Positions 19,590-29,027 of a stretch of DNA of 64,000 bases are shown piece after piece. Numbering within the stretch: the first letter of the stretch is position 1; each line of letters begins with the position of its first letter. This DNA is from Vibrio vulnificus NBRC 15645 = ATCC 27562 (GTDB lineage Bacteria > Pseudomonadota > Gammaproteobacteria > Enterobacterales > Vibrionaceae). The notes beneath the pieces were generated by a model. The model was not told the origin of the DNA. It saw only the letters and a program-made list of their open reading frames with translations, and did not search any database. The stretch covers positions 1,116,001 through 1,180,000 of the forward strand of contig NZ_CP012882.1 in the NCBI RefSeq assembly GCF_002224265.1, read 5' to 3'. A program made the translations under genes and the position numbers.

Positions 19590-19990
19590 GAATGAGTTAC
19601 CTTCTATGCTTGGTATCAATTATTGCCATTGCAATCTACATCCATATATTTAAAAGTGTGATTTCCTACCAAAATTTCGCGTAATTTATCATTTTTATCA
19701 TTAGTTGGCGATATTTATTTTGAGCTCTAAATGAAATTTGGTGTTTATCACTTAATATTTGAATGATTGCTAGAGAAATCGGTTTGATTTCACATACCGC
19801 TTTAGCTTCAGTTTGACTTATTGACATAAGCATAGAAAGCAAAGTGCGCTTCATCCAATCGAAGTGTGTTTAATTTTTGATTCGAAGCGGCTTCCGCTTC
19901 GAGCTTGGTACTTTCTAAGCAGGTATTTTCCAAGCAAGGCATTTTCCACCGATGCAATTTTTTAAGCCGAGTATTGTGTGGCAACTCAAT
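19590..19990. other. Intergenic region with an 8-bp inverted repeat
   Basis: About 400 bp without a convincing gene. It must carry the chemoreceptor promoter near its left end. At 19883-19901 there is a perfect hairpin, CGAAGCGG-CTT-CCGCTTCG, with no T run on either strand, about 90 bp beyond the stop codon of the oxidoreductase gene. Short similar strings (TATTTTCCAAGCA and ATTTTCCACC) follow. No other structure was recognised. Confidence 0.5.
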
Positions 19991-21643
19991 TTACATGTTT
20001 TGGTAGTTCGGTCCACCACCGCCTTCTGGCGGTGTCCACGTAATATTCCCTGACGGATCTTTGATGTCGCAGGTTTTACAGTGTAAACAGTTGGCGGCAT
20101 TTATTTGCAAATAGGGGCCGCTTTCGCCTTCAATAATCTCATACACACCAGCGGGGCAATAACGTTGTGCAGGCTCATCGTACAAATTCAGATGGCGCTT
20201 GAGTGCCGTGTAGAGATCGTTCACCATCAGGTGGCAGGGCTGATTTTCCTCATGTTGAGTGGCGGAAAGATAAAGTGATGAGGGTTTGTCAAAGCTCAAT
20301 ACACCATCCGCTTTTGGGTACGCAATGGGAGTGACAACAGCGCACTCATCCAAACAAAGGTGATCGGCTCTATCATCCACAATACACCAACTGGGGGCTT
20401 GGCCGGTGAGAGGATACCAAAGATTTTGTTCAAAGGTATTCAGAGCCCCACCAACGAGCGGCCCATAGCGATGTAGGGCGGCAGAGAAGTTTTTCGTCTG
20501 CGCGAGCTCATCATAGAGCCAAGAGTGTTCAAATTCACTTTGATAGTCCGCTTCAGTATTTTGCTCGGGCGATTGCCACGCTTTGAAAATGGCCTCAGCG
20601 GCGAGCATGCCCGATTTCATCGCGGTATGGCAGCCCTTAATTTTGCCACTATTGAGGGTGCCTGCATCGCAGCCAATCAGTAACCCTCCGGCAAACTGCT
20701 GTTTGGGCAGTGAATGCAGCCCACCCTTGGTGATGGCTCTAGCACCGTAAGCGACGCGCTCCGCGCCTTGCAATAGCGGGGCGATAGCGGGGTGATGCTT
20801 CATACGTTGAAACTCTTCAAATGGACTGAGGTAGGGGTTGCTGTAGTTCAGGTCGGTGATCAAACCAACGCAAACTTGATGGTTATCCATATGGTATAGA
20901 AACCCACCCCCTTGGCTATCAGTGTCACTTAAAGGCCAGCCAGCGAAGTGGGTGACGTTGCCTGCTTGATAGGCTGGGTTCTCTTGAGGCAGTTGCCAAA
21001 TTTCCTTGATCCCCAAAGCGTAGTGTTGTGGTGGCTTACCTTGGTCGAGAGCAAAGTGCTCAATCAACTGTTTGCCCAAATGACCACGCGCACCTTCAGC
21101 AAATACGGTAAAGCGCGCTCTTAGCTCGATGCCTGCTTCAAATCCTGCTTTAGGCTGAGATTGCTTGTCCAGACCCATGTCGGTGGTAATGACTCCCGTG
21201 ACAATGTCACTTTCATTGATCACCACCTCTTTGGCAGGAAAGCCAGCAAAGACCTCTACACCAAGAGCTTCTGCTTGTTTGGCCAACCAGCGGCAGAGAT
21301 TACCCAAACTGATCACATAGTTGTCACTGCTGTTGTGAAGTGATTTAGGCACCAGAAAGGCAGGCACTTCAATGTGGTTATGCGCGGTAGTGAGATAAAG
21401 CAAGCGATCTTGTGTGATGGGCGTGTCGACTGGCGCGGCTTGATCCTGCCAATCGGGAAAGAGCTCTGCCAATGCACGAGTTTCAAACAAGGCACCAGAG
21501 AGGATATGCGCGCCCACTTCTGAGCCCTTTTCTAACACACAAATGGAGAGGGTTTGATTGGAGGCTTGGGCGAGTTGCGCCAAGCGACAAGCGGCTGACA
21601 GACCTGCTGGCCCCGCTCCAACAATCACGACATCGAATTCCAT
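19991..21643 (-). CDS. Electron transfer flavoprotein-ubiquinone oxidoreductase
   Basis: This 550-residue protein passes electrons from reduced ETF to the quinone pool at the inner membrane. It opens with an FAD-binding dinucleotide fold (VIVGAGPAGLSAACRLA). It ends with a 4Fe-4S binding region carrying RYCPAG and NCLHCKTCDIKDP, followed by the typical WTPPEGGGGPNY tail. Length and both ends match the ETF-QO family. The ATG at 21643 is preferred because GGAAAGAGA sits just before it; another ATG lies 15 bp upstream. It is divergent from etfB-etfA across about 220 bp, so the three products form one electron route for acyl-CoA dehydrogenases. Confidence 0.95.
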   Translation of the reverse strand: MEFDVVIVGAGPAGLSAACRLAQLAQASNQTLSICVLEKGSEVGAHILSGALFETRALAELFPDWQDQAAPVDTPITQDRLLYLTTAHNHIEVPAFLVPKSLHNSSDNYVISLGNLCRWLAKQAEALGVEVFAGFPAKEVVINESDIVTGVITTDMGLDKQSQPKAGFEAGIELRARFTVFAEGARGHLGKQLIEHFALDQGKPPQHYALGIKEIWQLPQENPAYQAGNVTHFAGWPLSDTDSQGGGFLYHMDNHQVCVGLITDLNYSNPYLSPFEEFQRMKHHPAIAPLLQGAERVAYGARAITKGGLHSLPKQQFAGGLLIGCDAGTLNSGKIKGCHTAMKSGMLAAEAIFKAWQSPEQNTEADYQSEFEHSWLYDELAQTKNFSAALHRYGPLVGGALNTFEQNLWYPLTGQAPSWCIVDDRADHLCLDECAVVTPIAYPKADGVLSFDKPSSLYLSATQHEENQPCHLMVNDLYTALKRHLNLYDEPAQRYCPAGVYEIIEGESGPYLQINAANCLHCKTCDIKDPSGNITWTPPEGGGGPNYQNM

Positions 21644-21708
21644 GCATTCTCTTTCCATAATGTAAACCTGCCGCTACAGAGTCGTTCATTGGCTTAAATA
21701 TAGTCCAG

Positions 21709-21725
21709 TTGACGTAAACGTAAAC
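21709..21725. promoter_or_regulatory. LiuR-like palindromic site in the ETF divergent promoter
   Basis: TTGACGTAAACGTAAAC is an imperfect dyad around ACGTAAACGT. From memory it resembles the site of LiuR, the MerR-type regulator of branched-chain amino acid and fatty acid catabolism in gammaproteobacteria. It lies between the ETF-QO gene and etfB. The target genes fit that regulon, but the assignment is inference. Confidence 0.5.
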
Positions 21726-21864
21726 TTTACTAAGCTGAAATTACCATGTTGCACAAATGTTAATTCAATAAATCTTCGGACAGTTATTTGACGATGTTGA
21801 AGTAAAGAGGTTAGCTAAATCGCTTTTATTTCAAATGGTTGGTGATGTCCGTTAAGGAGGCTGC

Positions 21865-22641
21865 GTGAAAGTATTGGTGGGTATCAAACGCGTGATCGAC
21901 CCTTATCTCAAAGCGCGTGTAAAAGCGGACGGTTCTGGCGTTGAAATGGCCAATGTGAAAATGACGCTCAATCCGTTTTGCGAAATCGCGGTAGAAGAGG
22001 CCGTGCGCCTCAAAGAAGCGGGTCATGCAGAGGAAGTGATCGTTGTCTCCATCGGCGACGAAAGCTGCCAAGAGCAATTAAGAGCCGCGCTGGCGCTGGG
22101 GGCGGATAGAGCGATTCATGTCGATCTCTCTTCTGTGGTGGAGAATCCGCAAAATGTGTTGGCGGTAGAACCGCTCACGGTGGCAAAAATTCTCCATCGT
22201 CTGATGGAGCAAGAATCGGTTGGATTAGTGCTGCTGGGAAAACAGTCTGTCGACAGTGATAACAACCAAGTGCCGCAAATGCTGGCGGCATTGAGCCAAA
22301 GACCTTGCGCAACGTTTGCTTCCAAAGTCGTTGTTTCGGGTGAGCAGGTCAACGTGACGCGAGAAGTCGATGGCGGGTTGGAGGCGTTGCGATTAGTACT
22401 TCCTGCCATCATCAGTACGGATCTGCGCCTTAATGAGCCAAGATATGCTTCTTTACCCAACATTATGAAAGCTAAGAAAAAACCGCTGGATGTGATCACT
22501 TCGCAGCAGCTCTCCATTGAGATTAAATCGCATCAGCAATTACTGACGGTGAGCACGCCAACAGAGCGCAAAGCCGGAGAGCGGGTGGCGAGTGTGGATC
22601 AGCTCATCGAAAAATTGAGAAACGACGCCAAGGTGCTGTAA
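21865..22641 (+). CDS. etfB: Electron transfer flavoprotein beta subunit
   Basis: A 258-residue protein starting with GTG behind a strong TAAGGAGG ribosome-binding site. It begins MKVLVGIKRVIDPYLKARV and shows the family pattern of an adenine nucleotide alpha-hydrolase fold that binds AMP, with DSDNNQVPQMLAALSQRPCATFA and the loop REVDGGLEALRLVLPAIISTDLRLNEPRYASLPNIMKAKKKPL typical of EtfB. It pairs with EtfA, encoded 31 bp downstream, to carry electrons from acyl-CoA dehydrogenases to ETF-QO. The divergent oxidoreductase gene and the nearby bkd genes suggest use in branched-chain amino acid and fatty acid oxidation. Confidence 0.95.
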   Translation: MKVLVGIKRVIDPYLKARVKADGSGVEMANVKMTLNPFCEIAVEEAVRLKEAGHAEEVIVVSIGDESCQEQLRAALALGADRAIHVDLSSVVENPQNVLAVEPLTVAKILHRLMEQESVGLVLLGKQSVDSDNNQVPQMLAALSQRPCATFASKVVVSGEQVNVTREVDGGLEALRLVLPAIISTDLRLNEPRYASLPNIMKAKKKPLDVITSQQLSIEIKSHQQLLTVSTPTERKAGERVASVDQLIEKLRNDAKVL

Positions 22642-22672
22642 TGCCAGCCGTGACAATGGAGAGAGTAAAGTG

Positions 22673-23638
22673 ATGGAAATAAATGACGTAAAAGTGCTGT
22701 TTCTGACTGAGCATAATGACCGGAATATTTGTCCTGAAAGCTTACGAGCCATGAGCGCGGCGTTGCAACTGCAACCTGAGGGCATTACGGCGCTGATCAT
22801 CGGCCATCAATGCGATGCCGTGGTCGAACATGCGCAGCGTATCCAAGGAATCGCAGAGATCATAGTGCTGGATTCGCCAGCTTATCAACATCCTTTGGCA
22901 GAGAACATTGTGCCTGTGATGGCGCAGTTGAGTGAGCCTTATACGCACGTGCTCGCAGCGGCAACCACCTTTGGTAAAAATATACTGCCCGGTGTCGCGG
23001 CACTGCGTGATGTTGGTCAGTTGTCCGATGTGGTTGCGATTGAATCGGACGATACCTTTGTTCGGCCAATTTATGCGGGGAATGCGTTAGCCACGGTTAA
23101 ATCACTCGATGCAGTCAAAATGGTTTCCATTAGAAGCTCTGCGTTTGAAGCCTTATCTGACAATGGCTTAGGTGAAAATGGCAGCAATCAGGTGCCAGTT
23201 GTGCGACTCGACAAGGTCGTGGCCGCCGAAAACAGCGAATTTGTCGGTTTGGAGAAGGTAGAAAGTGAGCGGCCAGATTTGCCCAACGCGAGAGTTGTGG
23301 TGTCTGGCGGCCGTGGCTTAGGCAGCAAAGAGCAGTTTGCTATGGTGGAGCAATTGGCCGATAAGTTAGGCGCTGCGGTGGGGGCTTCGCGCGCAGCGGT
23401 CGATGCGGGTTATGTGTCGAATGATCTGCAAGTGGGGCAAACTGGGAAAATCGTTGCACCGGAGCTGTATATTGCGATTGGCATTTCAGGCGCGATACAG
23501 CATCTTGCTGGCATGAAGGAGTCGAAAGTCATTGTCGCGATAAATAAAGACCCAGACGCACCAATATTTCAAGTGGCGGACTACGGTTTGGTGGGCGATC
23601 TGTTTGACATCCTGCCGGAACTGTTAGAAAAGGTGTAG
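22673..23638 (+). CDS. etfA: Electron transfer flavoprotein alpha subunit
   Basis: A 321-residue protein from the ATG at 22673; a GTG directly before it (22670) could also start translation. The C-terminal FAD domain is complete: [67 protein letters not shown] and the final [19 protein letters not shown]. Together with EtfB it forms the soluble FAD/AMP heterodimer. It follows etfB closely with a shared ribosome-binding site region (GGAGAG at 22658), so the two genes form one operon. Confidence 0.95.
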   Translation: MEINDVKVLFLTEHNDRNICPESLRAMSAALQLQPEGITALIIGHQCDAVVEHAQRIQGIAEIIVLDSPAYQHPLAENIVPVMAQLSEPYTHVLAAATTFGKNILPGVAALRDVGQLSDVVAIESDDTFVRPIYAGNALATVKSLDAVKMVSIRSSAFEALSDNGLGENGSNQVPVVRLDKVVAAENSEFVGLEKVESERPDLPNARVVVSGGRGLGSKEQFAMVEQLADKLGAAVGASRAAVDAGYVSNDLQVGQTGKIVAPELYIAIGISGAIQHLAGMKESKVIVAINKDPDAPIFQVADYGLVGDLFDILPELLEKV

Positions 23639-23759
23639 AAAGACGCCGAGGTTTTTGAGATGCCCAGTTTGTCGAAACGTAGGGTATTTGTCAGGCTTTG
23701 TCGCCGATTCTTGCGTGCTTAACTTTGCATTTTCATCATCGATTCTCACCAAGCAATCT

Positions 23760-23785
23760 TAAGGGCTTCCTAGTGGAAGCCCTTA
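23760..23785. terminator. Hairpin between convergent etfA and bkdB
   Basis: A perfect stem TAAGGGCTTCC / GGAAGCCCTTA with a TAGT loop sits between the convergent ends of etfA and bkdB. T runs are weak on both sides, so it may be a bidirectional terminator of modest strength. Confidence 0.6.
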
Positions 23786-23820
23786 GTTCATTAGCCTTTA
23801 TGCACTGCCTGAGCAACAAG

Positions 23821-24966
23821 CTACACACTGGGCTTTCTTAAATGCTCTGCCAACGCCTTAGTAAAGCGCGCCGCTTCACCACCCGTACAAGCACGATGGT
23901 CAAAGGTGATCGACAAAGGCATTGCTTTGACGGCTACGGCTTTTCCTTCCCGAAGCACCACTTTCTCAATGATTCGACCGGCCCCCACAATCGCCACTTG
24001 CGGTGGTGACACCACAGGCGTGGCATAAATTCCGGCGATGGCACCAAAATTCGATAGGGTGATCGTAGCGTGTTGCAACTGCTCACGGCCAATTTTACGC
24101 TCGCGAATTCCCGAAACGGTTTGATTGATCCAAGTACGAATGTCGTCGGGTGAAAACTCATCGGCATGTCGCATCACAGGCACATACAAACCGTGGGCAC
24201 TGTCCACGGCCACACCAATATTCACGGTATGATGCACACAGCGAGTGACGGTATCAGCATCAAACCATGCGTTTAATGCTGGTTCTTGCTGGCAGGCGTA
24301 AACGACCGCTTGAACCAAACGAACGGTAATGTCTTCTTGACTGCTCCAATGTTCTAATAGTGCTTCCTCGGTAATGGTGACTGCAGCCACTTGCAGATGA
24401 GATTCGGTCATCGTGGTCATCATGGTGCGTCGTGCGCCTTTGAGCACTTCCGTACCGGGGCGTTGTTTACCCGCTTCGTCGTAGACATCGTGATCCATAA
24501 TCAACCCGGATGGGCCAGTACCAGACACCATATCCAAATTCACCCCGAGTTTTTGCGCCAGCAAACGAGCCGATGGTAAGGCAGTCACCCGTTTCTCTGT
24601 GGTGTGGTTTTGGTTGCCACTGATCCAAAAATCGTCCACTTTCACCTGATGCATCTGATTGGACACATGACCCACCACCGTGGCGGCATCTTCGCGTTGT
24701 TGCACTTTTTTGTCTTGGCTAGTGGCGGCTTCGCCGTCTTCGATTTCCAGCAACGGCGCACCTATGTTAACGACATCGCCTTCGTTACCATGCCGAGTGA
24801 CAATAGTTCCGGCCCAGGGGGCTGGCACATCAACCGTTGCCTTGGCGGTTTCCACGGTGAGGATCACTTGGTCGACTTCCACTTTGTCACCGACGCTGAC
24901 GTGCCACTTAATAATTTCTGACTCAGCGAGCCCTTCGCCAAGATCCGGTAGGATAAAGGTTTTCAT
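23821..24966 (-). CDS. bkdB: Branched-chain 2-oxoacid dehydrogenase E2, dihydrolipoamide acyltransferase
   Basis: This 381-residue E2 has one N-terminal lipoyl domain, with lipoyl-lysine K42 in VETAKATVDVP. A peripheral-subunit-binding domain lies around residues 130-162 (LPSARLLAQKLGVNLDMVSGTGPSGLI), and the catalytic acyltransferase domain is C-terminal. The active-site His is H357 in SITFDHRACTGGEAARF; the canonical HxxxDG reads HRACTG, with Thr for Asp. It is the third gene of the minus-strand bkd operon and its ATG overlaps the end of the E1 beta gene by 4 bp. The complex converts branched-chain 2-oxoacids to acyl-CoA. No E3 gene is present, so a general lipoamide dehydrogenase probably serves. 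An acetoin or pyruvate complex is a less likely alternative. Confidence 0.9.
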   Translation of the reverse strand: MKTFILPDLGEGLAESEIIKWHVSVGDKVEVDQVILTVETAKATVDVPAPWAGTIVTRHGNEGDVVNIGAPLLEIEDGEAATSQDKKVQQREDAATVVGHVSNQMHQVKVDDFWISGNQNHTTEKRVTALPSARLLAQKLGVNLDMVSGTGPSGLIMDHDVYDEAGKQRPGTEVLKGARRTMMTTMTESHLQVAAVTITEEALLEHWSSQEDITVRLVQAVVYACQQEPALNAWFDADTVTRCVHHTVNIGVAVDSAHGLYVPVMRHADEFSPDDIRTWINQTVSGIRERKIGREQLQHATITLSNFGAIAGIYATPVVSPPQVAIVGAGRIIEKVVLREGKAVAVKAMPLSITFDHRACTGGEAARFTKALAEHLRKPSV

Positions 24967-25946
24967 TTCCAGCCCTCCATAAGCTCACGAGCGGCGAGCA
25001 CAATATCTTGCTCTTGAATCATGAAGTAATCCTCATTGCGGTAGTAAGGCATGATGGTATCCATACCTGTTACGCGTTTAGGCGGTGCTTTCAGCAAGCA
25101 CATTGCCTGCTCAGCGACGCGGGCAATGATCTCACCACCCACGCCACCGCTGCGACTGGCCTCGTGCACCACCAATAAACGTCCGGTTTTTTCTAAAGAT
25201 TGGAAAATGGTTGCCATATCAAGTGGCTTGATACTGGCCAAATCGATCACTTCCGCCTCAATGCCTTGTGAGGAGAGCGTTTGAGCGGCTTGCAGAGATT
25301 CCACCACGCACGCGCCCCATGTCACTAAGGTTACATCGCGGCCTTTACGCAAGGTGAAACAGCTATCAAGTGGTAGAGCTTCGCCGTTATCCACCACCTC
25401 CGATTTAACGGTGCGGTAAATGCGTTTGGGTTCAAAGAACATCACAGGATCATCACTGCGGATGGCGGCGAGCAAAAGTCCGTAAGCGCGCTGAGGCGAA
25501 GAAGGAATCACCACCTTAAAGCCGGGAATATGGGCAAAGAGCGCTTCGATACTTTCAGAGTGGTGCTCTGGGGCGTGAATACCGCCGCCAAAAGGGGCGC
25601 GAAACACCGCAGGGCAGGTGAGTCGTCCTCGAGTGCGATTTCGCATTCTCGCCGCATGACAAATCAGGTGTTCCATCGCTGGAAACACAAAGCCTTGAAA
25701 CTGAAATTCGGCAACTGGCCTCATTCCTTGTGTCGCCATACCGACCGCTACGCCACCAATTAACGCTTCGGCCAGCGGCGAGTCCATCACTCGCTTTAGG
25801 CCAAATTTTTGTTTGAGACCAACTGTTGCGCGAAACACGCCGCCGTTGTCCCCCACATCTTCACCAAGCACCACGACGTTTGCATCGCGCTCCATCTCGT
25901 GATGAAGGGCGAGGTTGACTGCTTCAACTAGGGTAAGTTCAGCCAT
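24963..25946 (-). CDS. bkdA2: Branched-chain 2-oxoacid dehydrogenase E1 beta subunit
   Basis: A 327-residue transketolase-like subunit. The beta-subunit pattern is clear: LGEDVGDNGGVFRATVGL, then PLAEALIGGVAVGMATQGMRP, HAPEHHSESIEALFAHIPG and PSSPQRAYGLLLAAIRSDDPV. The C-terminal transketolase half carries GRDVTLVTWGA and EVIDLASIKPLD. With BkdA1 it forms the thiamine-diphosphate heterotetramer that decarboxylates the 2-oxoacids of Val, Ile and Leu. It overlaps the E1 alpha gene by 8 bp and the E2 gene by 4 bp, so translation is probably coupled. Confidence 0.93.
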   Translation of the reverse strand: MAELTLVEAVNLALHHEMERDANVVVLGEDVGDNGGVFRATVGLKQKFGLKRVMDSPLAEALIGGVAVGMATQGMRPVAEFQFQGFVFPAMEHLICHAARMRNRTRGRLTCPAVFRAPFGGGIHAPEHHSESIEALFAHIPGFKVVIPSSPQRAYGLLLAAIRSDDPVMFFEPKRIYRTVKSEVVDNGEALPLDSCFTLRKGRDVTLVTWGACVVESLQAAQTLSSQGIEAEVIDLASIKPLDMATIFQSLEKTGRLLVVHEASRSGGVGGEIIARVAEQAMCLLKAPPKRVTGMDTIMPYYRNEDYFMIQEQDIVLAARELMEGWK

Positions 25947-27033
25947 GCTTGCCTCCCTGCATGCGCATTACTTTATTAATTAACATGTCTCGTTGAGCAT
26001 GGAGCTCGGTCGGCAACGAGGCGTAGAGATAATCAAAGGCACTTTCGGGGGCTTGTGGCGGAAGCGAAAGATAATGTGCGACGGCTTGCTCCACTTGTTG
26101 TTTGCAATGGGCTAACCATTGTTGCTCGAGCTCTTCATTCCACAGCCCTTGAGCGGTTAAATAGGCTTGAAGACGTTTGATGGGTTCATACTGCCATGCT
26201 TGTTTTAGCTCATCGGCGCTGCGATATCGGCTTGCATCGTCGGCAGTGGTGTGATCACTCAGACGATAGCTGATGGCTTCAATCAATGTCGCGCCTTTGC
26301 CTTTCCTTGCTCTGCCCAAAGCGTTGCTAACGGCATCGTAAACAGCGACCACGTCATTGCCATCCACGGTGATTCCGGGAATGCCAGCTCCTTTAGCTTT
26401 CTCTGACAGCAAATCTGCCGCACATTGCAACTGACGAGGAACGGAGATCGCCCACTGGTTGTTGTTAACGACAAACACTAAAGGTAAATGCCACACGCCC
26501 GCGCAGTTGATGGATTCCAAAAAATCGCCTTTGGAGGTTGCCCCATCGCCACAGGTCACCAAAGCGGCGTCATGATTACCTTGAATTTTGAGTGCGGAGG
26601 CAACACCAACGGCGTGCGTGCATTGGGTGGCAATGGGAACACAGAAGGGTAAATCAGCGCAGTGTAAGTGACTTTCCTCGGGACAAAAATCGCTGCCGCG
26701 TTCATCTCCGCCCCAATATTGCAGGTTTTTCTCCATGCCAATACCACGAACCCACATGGCGGGCATGTCTCGATAGTAAGGAATGAATACGTCAGAAGGT
26801 TTGAGCGCGTGACCAATGCCAACCCCAAATGCTTCAGAGCCAAGGTGGGATGGGTAGGTGCCAAGTTTCCCCGTTCTTTGTAGCGCCACCGCTTTATTGT
26901 CGTACGCTCTGGTGATGAGCATGTCGCGGTAAAATTGGACAAGACGCTCCCCGCTAGCCCAAGAAGGGAGCGGGCTTTGCACATTCCCTTCATAGTCGAG
27001 GAATCGGTGCATTGGCAGTGCCTGAATATTCAT
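25939..27033 (-). CDS. bkdA1: Branched-chain 2-oxoacid dehydrogenase E1 alpha subunit
   Basis: First gene of the bkd operon; 364 residues from an ATG behind AAGGAG. The thiamine-diphosphate motif is complete (GDGATSKGDFLESINCAG followed by VNNNQWAIS), as is the regulatory loop region SDHTTADDASRYRS. The N-terminal segment RDMLITRAYDNKAVALQRTGKLGTYPSHLGSEA is typical of the family and argues for a 2-oxoisovalerate rather than a pyruvate enzyme. The promoter should lie in the gap to the left end of the MITE-like element (27034-27370). Confidence 0.93.
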   Translation of the reverse strand: MNIQALPMHRFLDYEGNVQSPLPSWASGERLVQFYRDMLITRAYDNKAVALQRTGKLGTYPSHLGSEAFGVGIGHALKPSDVFIPYYRDMPAMWVRGIGMEKNLQYWGGDERGSDFCPEESHLHCADLPFCVPIATQCTHAVGVASALKIQGNHDAALVTCGDGATSKGDFLESINCAGVWHLPLVFVVNNNQWAISVPRQLQCAADLLSEKAKGAGIPGITVDGNDVVAVYDAVSNALGRARKGKGATLIEAISYRLSDHTTADDASRYRSADELKQAWQYEPIKRLQAYLTAQGLWNEELEQQWLAHCKQQVEQAVAHYLSLPPQAPESAFDYLYASLPTELHAQRDMLINKVMRMQGGKHG

Positions 27034-27370
27034 CTCAAGCTCCTTTTGATTAGCCTACCGCCATAGGAGATAAGCTGACACAAGAATGAAAGAGAATGTC
27101 CAATTCACATCACATGAGATGCGCTAGATATGCGCAATTTCTTAAAATTGTCTCCTGTGAAAACGAAAGTGGCTATTTGATGCTTCTGCATTTACCAACT
27201 TCCACAGTGATCCATCTTGGGACATCCGATTTACTGTAAGTGTAATCAAAATGTTAAATTTCGCTAAGATTAGATTGTTTTCAAGCAGTAAACTCTGCCT
27301 TACACCGCTGAGAATTAGGACAATGTTTCAGCTTTGGCATTTGGGCTTGTTAAAATTTGAAGGAAATAAC
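27034..27370. promoter_or_regulatory. Upstream region of the bkd operon
   Basis: Noncoding stretch between bkdA1 and the MITE-like element. It must contain the bkd promoter. No clear operator was recognised; in particular I see no good copy of the TTGACGTAAACGTAAA-type site that lies at the ETF promoter. Confidence 0.5.
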
Positions 27371-27639
27371 TAGGGTCTGTTGACCTTTTGCGGTTAAATT
27401 TTGTTCGAGAAAAAAGTGTTTTAATCGCGGCGAGAGGTTTGTCGCCTAGTCATTCTAAGCAAAACACCTCTCAACAAAGAGTAAAACGCTTTTATCCGAA
27501 CCCTTCGGGCAGCGTTTGTGACTCCTTTTTGCTGCGTTATCGGCTTATCAGGTAGGGCAGCTACATTTCAAAGCCTCTGCCTTGCACAAAGAACCCACAA
27601 ACTGCTGCAAAAATCAGCTCAAAAGGTCAACAGACCCTA
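27371..27639. mobile_element. MITE-like element with 17-bp perfect terminal inverted repeats
   Basis: The left end GGGTCTGTTGACCTTTT (27373-27389) and the right end AAAAGGTCAACAGACCC (27621-27637) are exact reverse complements, and both are flanked by TA, which fits a TA target duplication. The 265-bp interior has no ORF of size and contains further short dyads (GAGAGGT near 27440 and ACCTCTC near 27466). It carries no transposase, so it would be non-autonomous and moved by an element elsewhere in the genome. It lies between the 3' end of add and the promoter of bkdA1. Confidence 0.8.
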
Positions 27640-27703
27640 TGGTTGACAGAAAACATCTCAGAATATTCGTGAAAAAAGATGAGCGTTATTTATCTGTGGA
27701 AGA

Positions 27704-27733
27704 AAGAAAAACGCCTTCCGTTGGGAAGGCGCA
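27704..27733 (-). terminator. Terminator after add
   Basis: On the minus strand a CGCCTTCC-CAAC-GGAAGGCG stem is followed by TTTTTC, starting 27 bp after the adenosine deaminase stop codon. Confidence 0.88.
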
Positions 27734-27758
27734 TTATCGATATCGGCTTGTGTAATGC

Positions 27759-28754
27759 TTACTGAGCGAAGCTCAATAGATGCTGTTTAACGGCATCAGA
27801 TGTGAAGGCATTGTTGACACTGATGGTGTAGATATCAAAGTATTCCGCTTCTGTCAGCTTAAAGGCCTCAACGACTTTACGCACTTCGTCGGTCATCGTG
27901 GTGTTCGACACGGTACGGTTGTCAGTGTTGATCGTCACGGCAATACCGTCTTTGTAGAACGCTTTAATTGGATGTTCACTCAAGCTGTTGACAGCCTTGG
28001 TCTGAACGTTACTGCTAGGGCAGGTTTCCAGAGCCACTTCTTCCCCTTTAACAAGCTGGTAAGCTTCTGGGTGGTTGTGGATGAAGATGCCGTGGCCAAC
28101 ACGCTCTGCGCCAAGCAAAGAAATCGCGTCATAGACGTTTTGTCCTGCACCTTGCTCACCTGCGTGAATAGTGATGCGGTAACCCAACTCTTTTGCGTAT
28201 TGTGCGTAAGGAACAAACTCGTGACAGAATCCAGGAACTTCAGAGCCAGCGAGGTCAAAAGCCACAATACCATCATTAAGGTGTTTTGCGCCTGCTTCTA
28301 AAACCGCTTTAATTTGGTCTTTTGGCATGGTGCGTAGAATAGACAAAATGTAGTTACCGTGGATGTCGTATTGCGCTTCTGCACGTTTCATTCCACGAAC
28401 CACGCTGTCCATGATCTCTTCAAGGCTCAAGCCTTTTACTTGGTGTAAAAGTGGGCCAAAGCGAACTTCTAAATATTTGACGTTCTCGTTTGCAGCGTCT
28501 TCGAATAGCTCAAATGAAATTCTCTCTAGCGCTTCTGCCGTTTGCATGACCATACCTGGCAACTCAAAGCGTTTCAGATACTCATCCAAACTTGGGCAAG
28601 TTTCTGGTGCAACCATCATCTCTTTGATCACGTTGATGTCACGTGATGGCAGGGTGAGGTTCTGTTCGTCAGCAAGGTCAATAATTGTCTGCGGGCGTAC
28701 GCTACCATCTAGGTGGCAGTGCAAATCGATCTTCGGCAGGTCAAAGTAATTCAT
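27759..28754 (-). CDS. add: Adenosine deaminase
   Basis: This 331-residue metal-dependent amidohydrolase converts adenosine and deoxyadenosine to inosine forms in purine salvage. The signature elements are in order: the metal-binding [14 protein letters not shown] at residues 8-21, the HAGE motif near the middle with its catalytic Glu, [28 protein letters not shown] and [14 protein letters not shown] with the metal Asp. It has no signal peptide, so it is cytoplasmic. Its length is normal for the proteobacterial enzyme. It is transcribed alone, divergent from the DOPA dioxygenase-like gene, and ends at a good terminator. Confidence 0.95.
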   Translation of the reverse strand: MNYFDLPKIDLHCHLDGSVRPQTIIDLADEQNLTLPSRDINVIKEMMVAPETCPSLDEYLKRFELPGMVMQTAEALERISFELFEDAANENVKYLEVRFGPLLHQVKGLSLEEIMDSVVRGMKRAEAQYDIHGNYILSILRTMPKDQIKAVLEAGAKHLNDGIVAFDLAGSEVPGFCHEFVPYAQYAKELGYRITIHAGEQGAGQNVYDAISLLGAERVGHGIFIHNHPEAYQLVKGEEVALETCPSSNVQTKAVNSLSEHPIKAFYKDGIAVTINTDNRTVSNTTMTDEVRKVVEAFKLTEAEYFDIYTISVNNAFTSDAVKQHLLSFAQ

Positions 28755-29027
28755 GAGTCTTCTCTTTATAAAATTTCGGATAAAGCGACAGACTTCATAA
28801 TCAAGAGTTTAAGGCTCTTGGTAGAAACTCCCAAACCATATCATTAGGATTATATGAAGCGTTGATCGCCGAAAGTCTAGCACCTGTTTTTCGCCTCAGC
28901 AATGTGACAAAAGGGGCTTTTTCATAGGGAAGTTCGATTTTTTTGATAGACTCTATCGATATCTGTTGATTGGAAACGCTCAACAAACCGCTAGAATGAA
29001 ACAAATTATTTCAAAAGGTTACTCTGT

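Noticed and set aside
19666..19854. A 62-residue open frame on the minus strand in the gap beside the chemoreceptor gene
   Set aside because: No ribosome-binding site, and a composition like the surrounding A+T-rich gap; not supported as a gene.
28801..29004. A 67-residue open frame on the minus strand between add and the DOPA dioxygenase-like gene
   Set aside because: It needs a TTG start without a ribosome-binding site and overlaps the divergent promoter; there is no recognisable family.
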